Below, piece after piece: positions 41,201 through 64,000 of a stretch of 64,000 nt of DNA; the first letter of the stretch is position 1, and every line of letters begins with the position of its first letter. The notes beneath the pieces are model-generated. The model was not told the origin of the DNA and searched no databases. It saw nothing but the letters and a program-made list of their open reading frames with translations. Position numbers and translations under genes: made by a program. The DNA comes from Aspidapion aeneum (lineage: Eukaryota > Arthropoda > Insecta > Coleoptera > Brentidae), in NCBI GenBank assembly GCA_963576565.1, contig OY755038.1, positions 65,717,908-65,781,907 of the forward strand. The letters are read 5' to 3'.

Positions 41201-41823
41201 TTCTTTTCTGGCCCCTAGGGACTTTAAGAAAAGGCATGATGACGCAGCTAAAATCCTGCATCAGGCTCTCTGTAACAAATACAATCTTATAAAAGAAACC
41301 ACACCGTATTACAAATACCAACCGAAAGAAGTTATAGAAAATGATGAAACAAAAATCTATTGGGATCTGGCAATTGTCACGGATAGAGAGATACAACATA
41401 ACAGGCCTGATATTGTTGTTTTCAACAAGCACAAAAAGACTGCAGCTGTGATAGACATCACAGTCCCAGAAGACAGTAATTTGAGGGAAGCCAGAAATAA
41501 GAAAATCTCGAAATATATCGACCTGGCTCACGAAATAAAAGCAATTTACCAATTAGACAGTGTGTCAATCCATCCATTTGTGATATCTGCAAATGGCCTG
41601 GTTGAAAAACATACAAAAACAGAACTAGAAAAGTTGGGATTAGAATCTCCAAAAGGCATCATTAAGCTAGCTCAAAAGGCCATTATACTGGGAACCTGTA
41701 GGACCGTACGACGAGCACTTACAAGCGAATAGAATGTTAGTTTTATTAAGAACTCCATTGTATTTGTGCTTATTACCAACGTAAGTTGTGAAGAAAAAAA
41801 AAAAAAAAAAAAAAAAAAAAATT
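38238..41823 (+). mobile_element. R4/Dong-like retrotransposon, family C
   Basis: The element begins CCGGTACAGTCACTAG directly after (TAA)n and the frame opens within 15 bp, with no NTRxKRYSG start or structured 5' UTR as seen in B, E and F. It is probably slightly 5' truncated. The 3' UTR (41733-41793) ends in a long poly(A) of about 27 A, then ATTA and (TAA)n. Confidence 0.8.
38253..41732 (+). CDS. RLE-type reverse transcriptase-endonuclease, family C, intact frame
   Basis: The frame is 1159 codons without stops. Myb-like RRMRWTRQDNLDLMRAYY starts near residue 49, followed by a basic linker. RT motifs: NWKAPGIDGVQAYWW (about 424), NYRPITCLP, WIDYRKAFDSVPH, GIFQGDSLSPLW and AYMDD (about 661). 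The knuckle CRLCNLKSETVQHLTTGC follows near 966, then NRPD-X14-D near 1049. All expected active-site residues are present. The first possible start is GTG, and the true N-terminus is probably lost with the 5' end. The protein should nick the TAA target and prime reverse transcription of its own RNA (family knowledge from R2). Confidence 0.85.
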   Translation: MGPDGASGVNLRNAAPTRPQLPEPNLVGEHGLDNPIQDNPAPSPPPANRTRRMRWTRQDNLDLMRAYYLVTNVGQNLTNYRNNLYVQWCNMRPDIQKQAQQLADQVRSILRRKALSDAELERLKAEIRPQLGPTNQNEEPRQQALPRRSTIYELPPNDIQREVEARLDEMCLLYAGIPLEKRPRLPKIRYSLTAKKTLNQVNIAVGQKINSTEDLSSTCHLVYCAAVATLSLLGTSVETKTHNKSQNSDADPPWRRRLIQRINKIRKEIGHLQTYLSKQNPSKKIKHSIKKIAQKVQTKVDAPDANRKFQIYCEEQKQKVAALGSRVRRYNLRVKRYQQNKQFRENQKCFFRELCNQKDPITKEPPSMENTFQYWANIWSNPKTHDQTAYWIEQERQRMLHIEEMVPVDFLKQDVESALKNIGNWKAPGIDGVQAYWWKSFTEVHEKLASQFNTGIRDSGTVPDFFTKGVTYLLPKNANVNNPQNYRPITCLPVIYKIFTAAIEQKIGGHVNSNNILHREQNGCRARARGSKEWLIMDSVVTNHARQKKRNLSVAWIDYRKAFDSVPHSWLIEVLKIYRVNEELLICLKHLMSTWQTFLSLSVGKTSFTTPGLRVQQGIFQGDSLSPLWFCLAMNPLSTMLESSKYGYVLRRKPRTIISHLAYMDDIKLYAANEEQLKGQLELVSTFTEAVKMSFGMEKCAFINIRAGKIAESQNIVLADLSEFSPLPLNEKYKYLGIYQAFNIEHSDVKKQVETALKKRLKIILNTELYSLAKIETLNSWVLPVVTYSFGIVKWSHTDLERLDMLVRTTLTKYRLHHPNSSVNRLYIQRKRGGRGLRNLKQAHAKEIDKLNTYFKSVNHPLHRSIAAIDLNLSPLNLAGTFAPEKENKNYLQEIEEEWKQKQLHGRYAAALNGPDTDTEHSTLYLEDGNLLMETEGFIGAIQDQVMSTKNYRRFILKQNLESDLCRLCNLKSETVQHLTTGCSFLAPRDFKKRHDDAAKILHQALCNKYNLIKETTPYYKYQPKEVIENDETKIYWDLAIVTDREIQHNRPDIVVFNKHKKTAAVIDITVPEDSNLREARNKKISKYIDLAHEIKAIYQLDSVSIHPFVISANGLVEKHTKTELEKLGLESPKGIIKLAQKAIILGTCRTVRRALTSE

Positions 41824-41850
41824 ATAATAATAATAATAATAATAATAATA

Positions 41851-49173
<7,323 letters not shown>

Positions 49174-49176
49174 TGA

Positions 49177-49471
49177 GGGCAAGGAGGCACACAAGAACAA
49201 CGCCTGGGTATTAGCAACACTCCCCTTTACCCCAGCTGCAAGGGTCAAATCGGATCGGCAACCTGCAAAACAGGTGACCCGCGAGGACGAAAATCTACTT
49301 CTCCTAAATGTCGACCGGGGGCTGGCCAGGGTAACCTCCTGCCAGTCCCTAAGACTCGGTTTAAGACTCGGTTCAGGACGCAGAGGATCGAGAGGGCCCC
49401 CACGACCGACCCCGTCGGATGAGGGGTCAAAGGCAAGGTGGAGGGGCCCAGCCGGATGGATTGCCCGATGA
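49177..49471 (+). other. Open 5' frame overlapping the main family A frame
   Basis: Frame 2 is open from the TAA junction to TGA at 49469-49471, overlapping the main ORF (ATG 49419) by 53 bases. It reads GKEAHKNNAWVLATLPFTPA through VTREDENLLLLNVDRG and a basic SRGPPRPTPSDEGSKARWRG end, with no ATG. The same frame is open in A3 and A4. A2's extra 12 bp keep it in frame, while A1's 37-bp deletion fuses it to the main frame. Whether it is translated is unknown. It could be a leader, or part of the real N-terminus through a frameshift. Confidence 0.45.
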
Positions 49472-52400
49472 CGACCGCGATGACCAAGGACGCTTTGAGT
49501 GGACCAATGATCTGAGAGATGACTTGCTGGAATGCTATGAGAGCAGTAGCCCAGGTCGAAGGGGATATATGGCTCGTATGCGTGAGCAGTGGAATGTTAT
49601 GCATCCTGAGCATAATACATTTACTGCTCAGAGCCTGCGAGACTATGTATCCTACCTTCGGCGAAGGGGATATGTAAGAAGACCTCAACAGCCGGCAGTA
49701 CCTGGGGTACAGGAATTGCAGGTACATGTGGCTGAAGAGGTACTTCCCATTGCACCAGAAGAGAGTCTTCAAGACCGCAGGGCGCTACACAAGATAAAGC
49801 GCCCGAAGCCACAAGACCTAGCTAGAGCGGACGCAGAGCTATTGAATACTCTAACAGAAGAAGCTGACATCTGGCGCATTAATTGCCTCGTCTACGAGGC
49901 AGCTTGCTCCGTGTCGCCCAGGGCGCCCAATAGGGACCCCTGCGGCGACAGGGCGCAACGCCGAGTGAAGAAGATGGAAGCAAAAATCCTCTCAGCAAGG
50001 CAGCACGCATCCCGTATACAGTGTGTGGTGGAATACAAATTGGCAGGCAGGCCTTTTACGCCAAAAGTTCGCCGCATAGCGGCCAACCTGCGACGCACCC
50101 ACCACACACTGAACGAAGCACTGTTGCAGACCATCAAGCAGCAGTGCTGCGAAAGGATACGGATGTTAGTGACTGCCAAACAAAATCTAATTCGGCGGGC
50201 GAGGGGTATTTCGGAAAATAAATTATTTTTCGAAAACCCCAGTCGCCTATTTCAGGCGCCGCCGAGGATTATTAGCGATCCTCCGACCGCTGAGAGGGTG
50301 GAAAACTTCTGGAGGGGTATTTACGAGGTAACTCGGCCGCTCAACGTAAACACACCAGCCCTGGCACAGTTTGAAACCTTTGTGAGGGGGTTTTCACCAC
50401 CTGAGCAACTGTGCCCACCAATAACCGTGGAGGAAATTCGAAGTGCTCTTACGGGTGCTAAGAACTTTGCTGCCCCTGGGCCTGATGGAATTAACACCTA
50501 CTGGTGGAAAAAATTTCCATCAACCCATGAGGCCCTTGCCCGAATTTTTAACTCCTGGGTTAATGAGGGGCAGCCAATCCCTCCCTGGTTTATTGAGGGG
50601 CGAACCGTCCTTCTCCCCAAGAACGGAGACTTGTCCGACCCAAAGAACTATCGCCCGATAACATGTTTAAACGCCTGTTACAAGATTTTTACGCGACTCT
50701 TGTACCAGCGGATACTCCAAGCCATGGGTCCCGTGTTTAGTGGAGTATACGAGCAGCGAGGGTCAAAGAAAGGCGTAGCCGGCTGCAAGGAGAACCTTCT
50801 AATAGACCGATGTGTCACACAGGACTCCTTCCAGTACAAGCGAAACCTTTTGATGACCTGGATTGATTACCGTAAGGCCTTTGACACAACTTCTCATGAA
50901 CTTATTATTCACCTTTTGAGAGGCCTTGCGGTGCCAGATCCCATAGCGAGATGCATTTCAGGAATGATGCCATTTTGGAAGACCCGATTTACCATATGTA
51001 CGGGTAACGCAAAGGTGTCGACTGAATTGGTGTCATTCCGACGGGGAGTGTTTCAGGGTGATTCCCTCAGCCCACTCCTCTTTTGCGTCTCGCTACTTCC
51101 GTTATCCGTTGCTTTGCGGAACACAAAGGGATACATGTGCGGTGCTCCTGGCCGTAGAACCCATAAGGTTACTCACCTCTTTTACATGGATGACCTTAAG
51201 TTCTACGCGTCGACGAAGAGAGACCTCGACCAAGCTCTTCGGGTAGTACAGGAGTATACTCATGCGATCGGGATGGAGTTTGGGTTGGATAAGTGTGCGA
51301 CGGTTCAACTTAAGAAAGGACGCCATGCGGATCACGCCGAGGACGCGCAACTTGTAGATGGGAGCATCCTACGACATCTGGATGCCGGAGAGACCTATAC
51401 CTATCTGGGTGTTCCCCAGGGACACATCCATGATAGTGTAGCAATAAAAGGGTCTCTTCGCGACAAGTATCAGCAACGACTAAGACAAATCTGGAATTCA
51501 GAGTTGTCTGGAAAGAACAAAGTCGCTGCTACAAATATGCTTGCCGTCCCTATAATCACTTACTCCTTTGGAGTCATTAAGTGGAACGTGAACGAGTTGC
51601 GTGAAATTGACGTGAAAACCCGCAAGATGATGACTCGATACCGAAGCCATCATCCTAAGGCGTCTGTCCAACGGCTTTACTTCCCACGTTATCAGGGAGG
51701 CCGTGGACTCTTAAGTTTGGAGTGTTTACACAGACGAATAGTCCTAAGTACCGCGTGCGAAGTAATCATAGACGAGGATCCCCTGCTATGCATGGTGCGT
51801 AACCATGAAACATTTGGGGTGGGGGCATTTCTTTTTAAAGCAGCACAAAGAGCAGCAGATGAGCTCCAAATAGTTTTCGACATAAGTCGGCGGCAGGAAA
51901 ACTCCATTACACAGTTGACCTGCCAAAGACTTAAAACCACCTTAAAGAATGCAGAGGTAGACTATTTATTACGTCTACATATGGATAAGCCATTGCACAG
52001 TGTTTTCTATAAAACCATTGAAAACACTGGCTTATCCAAAAAGCTAAGCTTTGCATTCTTAAGGTCAGGTGCATTAAAGTCGGAAACTGAGGGGTTTATC
52101 ATTGCTTGCCAAGACGGAGTCATCAACACCTTGGAACACCGAAGTCGCGTGATGGGTATACAGGTTCCTGATACAAGTTGTAGGGCCTGCCATAGGGCGC
52201 CGGAGACCTTATATCATTTGCTGTCCGCTTGCGGGCGCTATGCGGTCTCGGCGTATATCCATCGACACAACGCAGCGTTACGGGTGCTGTATTACCATCT
52301 AAGGCACTCGTACGGTGTTGATGATGCTCCAGTGCTGCCATATGTCCCCTCTGATATTCCGTCCGTCGTGGAGAATGACAGAACCCGAATATACTGGAAT

Positions 52401-52781
52401 TTCGCATTCCCCACACTCCGGCTTGTAAACGCTAACAAGCCGCATATAGTACTCCTTGACAAAAATGACAAAATTATGTATGTAATTGAGTTCTCGGCTC
52501 CTGCCGAGACGAACATCATTGCCAAGGAAGAAGAGAAACGGACGAAATATCAGGATCTTCTCTTTGACCTTCGCCGAGTGTACCGGGGCTATACAGTCAA
52601 GCTAGTGGTTTTGGTAATTGGAGCTCTCGGAGGCGCACGGCAGACACTGCTCTCAGCTCTCAAGACCTTGCCGGCCTGCCGTGACAGGGCAGAGCAACTT
52701 GCAGGCAACATGCAGAAAGCAGTCATCCTCGGATCATTGCGTCTACTCAGGGCACACGATGCGGAACACCGTTTCTACTAA
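49419..52781 (+). CDS. RLE-type RT protein, family A, full frame but endonuclease KPD changed to KPH
   Basis: 1120 codons from ATG 49419. Myb-like RFEWTNDLRDDLLECYE starts near residue 25. RT: PGPDGINTYWWKK (about 353), NYRPITCLN, WIDYRKAFDTT, GVFQGDSLSPLLF and FYMDD (about 588). The knuckle CRACHRAPETLYHLLSAC is near 920. The endonuclease region reads NKPH-X14-E (about 1006), whereas A1 and A3 read NKPD. The Asp of this motif is a metal ligand in the PD-(D/E)XK fold, so nicking is predicted to be lost while RT residues remain. An assembly error is possible and would be a single G/C call. Confidence 0.9.
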   Translation: MRGQRQGGGAQPDGLPDDDRDDQGRFEWTNDLRDDLLECYESSSPGRRGYMARMREQWNVMHPEHNTFTAQSLRDYVSYLRRRGYVRRPQQPAVPGVQELQVHVAEEVLPIAPEESLQDRRALHKIKRPKPQDLARADAELLNTLTEEADIWRINCLVYEAACSVSPRAPNRDPCGDRAQRRVKKMEAKILSARQHASRIQCVVEYKLAGRPFTPKVRRIAANLRRTHHTLNEALLQTIKQQCCERIRMLVTAKQNLIRRARGISENKLFFENPSRLFQAPPRIISDPPTAERVENFWRGIYEVTRPLNVNTPALAQFETFVRGFSPPEQLCPPITVEEIRSALTGAKNFAAPGPDGINTYWWKKFPSTHEALARIFNSWVNEGQPIPPWFIEGRTVLLPKNGDLSDPKNYRPITCLNACYKIFTRLLYQRILQAMGPVFSGVYEQRGSKKGVAGCKENLLIDRCVTQDSFQYKRNLLMTWIDYRKAFDTTSHELIIHLLRGLAVPDPIARCISGMMPFWKTRFTICTGNAKVSTELVSFRRGVFQGDSLSPLLFCVSLLPLSVALRNTKGYMCGAPGRRTHKVTHLFYMDDLKFYASTKRDLDQALRVVQEYTHAIGMEFGLDKCATVQLKKGRHADHAEDAQLVDGSILRHLDAGETYTYLGVPQGHIHDSVAIKGSLRDKYQQRLRQIWNSELSGKNKVAATNMLAVPIITYSFGVIKWNVNELREIDVKTRKMMTRYRSHHPKASVQRLYFPRYQGGRGLLSLECLHRRIVLSTACEVIIDEDPLLCMVRNHETFGVGAFLFKAAQRAADELQIVFDISRRQENSITQLTCQRLKTTLKNAEVDYLLRLHMDKPLHSVFYKTIENTGLSKKLSFAFLRSGALKSETEGFIIACQDGVINTLEHRSRVMGIQVPDTSCRACHRAPETLYHLLSACGRYAVSAYIHRHNAALRVLYYHLRHSYGVDDAPVLPYVPSDIPSVVENDRTRIYWNFAFPTLRLVNANKPHIVLLDKNDKIMYVIEFSAPAETNIIAKEEEKRTKYQDLLFDLRRVYRGYTVKLVVLVIGALGGARQTLLSALKTLPACRDRAEQLAGNMQKAVILGSLRLLRAHDAEHRFY

Positions 52782-52879
52782 CCCCGCGGTTGGTGGGGAG
52801 TAGAAACGGTAACGGACCATCTGGCCTACTTGCACCCGTGTGAGTCGGAGCCGCGGGACCGCAAGTAAGGCCACCACAC

Positions 52880-63647
<10,768 letters not shown>

Positions 63648-64000
63648 GGGCAAGGAGGCACACAAGAACAACGCCTGGGTATTAGCAACACTCCCCTTTA
63701 CCCCAGCTGCAAGGGTCAAATCGGATCGGCAACCTGCAAAACAGGTGACCCGCGAGGACGAAAATCTACTTCTCCTAAATGTCGACCGGGGGCTGGCCAG
63801 GGTAACCTCCTGCCAGTCCCTAAGACTCGGTTCAGGACGCGGAGGATCGAGAGGGCCCCCACGACCGACCCCGTCGGATGAGGGGTCAAAGGCAAGGTGG
63901 AGGGGCCCAGCCGGATGGATTGCCCGATGACGACCGCGATGACCAAGGACGCTTTGAGTGGACCAATGATCTGAGAGATGACTTGCTGGAATGCTATGAG
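63648..64000 (+). mobile_element. R4/Dong-like retrotransposon, family A copy 4 (A4), cut by window end
   Basis: Starts GGGCAAGGAGG after (TAA)n plus AAA, as in A3. The overlapping 5' frame is open to about 63930. The main frame begins at ATG 63888 and is open through the Myb-like start to the window edge. The 37-bp segment missing from A1 is present. Completeness beyond 64000 is unknown. Confidence 0.85.

Overview
The window looks like a repeat-dominated, AT-rich arthropod (most likely insect) genome segment. I see no host gene that I can support. Almost everything recognisable is mobile DNA: inverted-repeat elements and MITEs, remnants of P-like, hAT-like and BED-finger transposases, one APE-type non-LTR retrotransposon, and a large cluster of RLE-type (restriction-like endonuclease) non-LTR retrotransposons. 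The insect call is inferred from the element types (R4/Dong-like retroelements in TAA repeats, TA-flanked MITEs, a THAP/P-like remnant). No species is claimed.

Region 1 (1-29.9 kb) is low-GC DNA packed with short elements. It has several long inverted-repeat elements (about 0.41-1.79, 4.36-5.07, 8.53-8.95, 10.46-10.68, 16.8-18.3 and 18.6-19.3 kb) and two copies of a composite repeat carrying arrays of about 141-bp monomers (2.2-3.6 and 6.2-7.8 kb). Two hAT-type MITEs have clean 8-bp target duplications (5743-5924 and 7579-7766), and the second also has a paralogous empty site. A degraded P-like transposase with a THAP domain (20.5-24.9 kb) is split by an APE-type non-LTR element inserted on the minus strand (21303-24364), with a 9-bp target duplication. 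A foldback-like element with arms of about 0.8 kb spans 25.3-28.8 kb. A TTF-type zinc finger from a hAT transposase lies at 29.2-29.5 kb.

Region 2 (29.9-64.0 kb, running off the window) is a head-to-tail array of at least ten RLE-type non-LTR retrotransposon copies, all on the plus strand, each followed by a pure or nearly pure (TAA)n tract (tens of bp to about 866 bp). Their proteins share one layout: an N-terminal Myb/SANT-like segment, a reverse transcriptase with YMDD, a Cys-Cys-His-Cys knuckle, and a (K/R)PD-X14-(D/E) endonuclease. This layout and the TAA target match the R4 clade, specifically Dong of Bombyx mori. I distinguish six families, labelled A to F here. The order is A1-B-C-D-E1-A2-F-A3-E2(truncated)-A4(cut by window). 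The A copies are nearly identical and so young. E1, C and A2 have uninterrupted ORFs, but A2 has His in place of the presumed catalytic Asp of its endonuclease. The others carry single stops, small indels or 5' truncations.

As a system, each insertion uses a TAA tract as target and leaves a new TAA tract at its own 3' end. The array therefore regenerates and lengthens its own landing site and keeps all elements in one orientation. Several families coexisting in one such self-renewing TAA site is the most interesting structure in the window.
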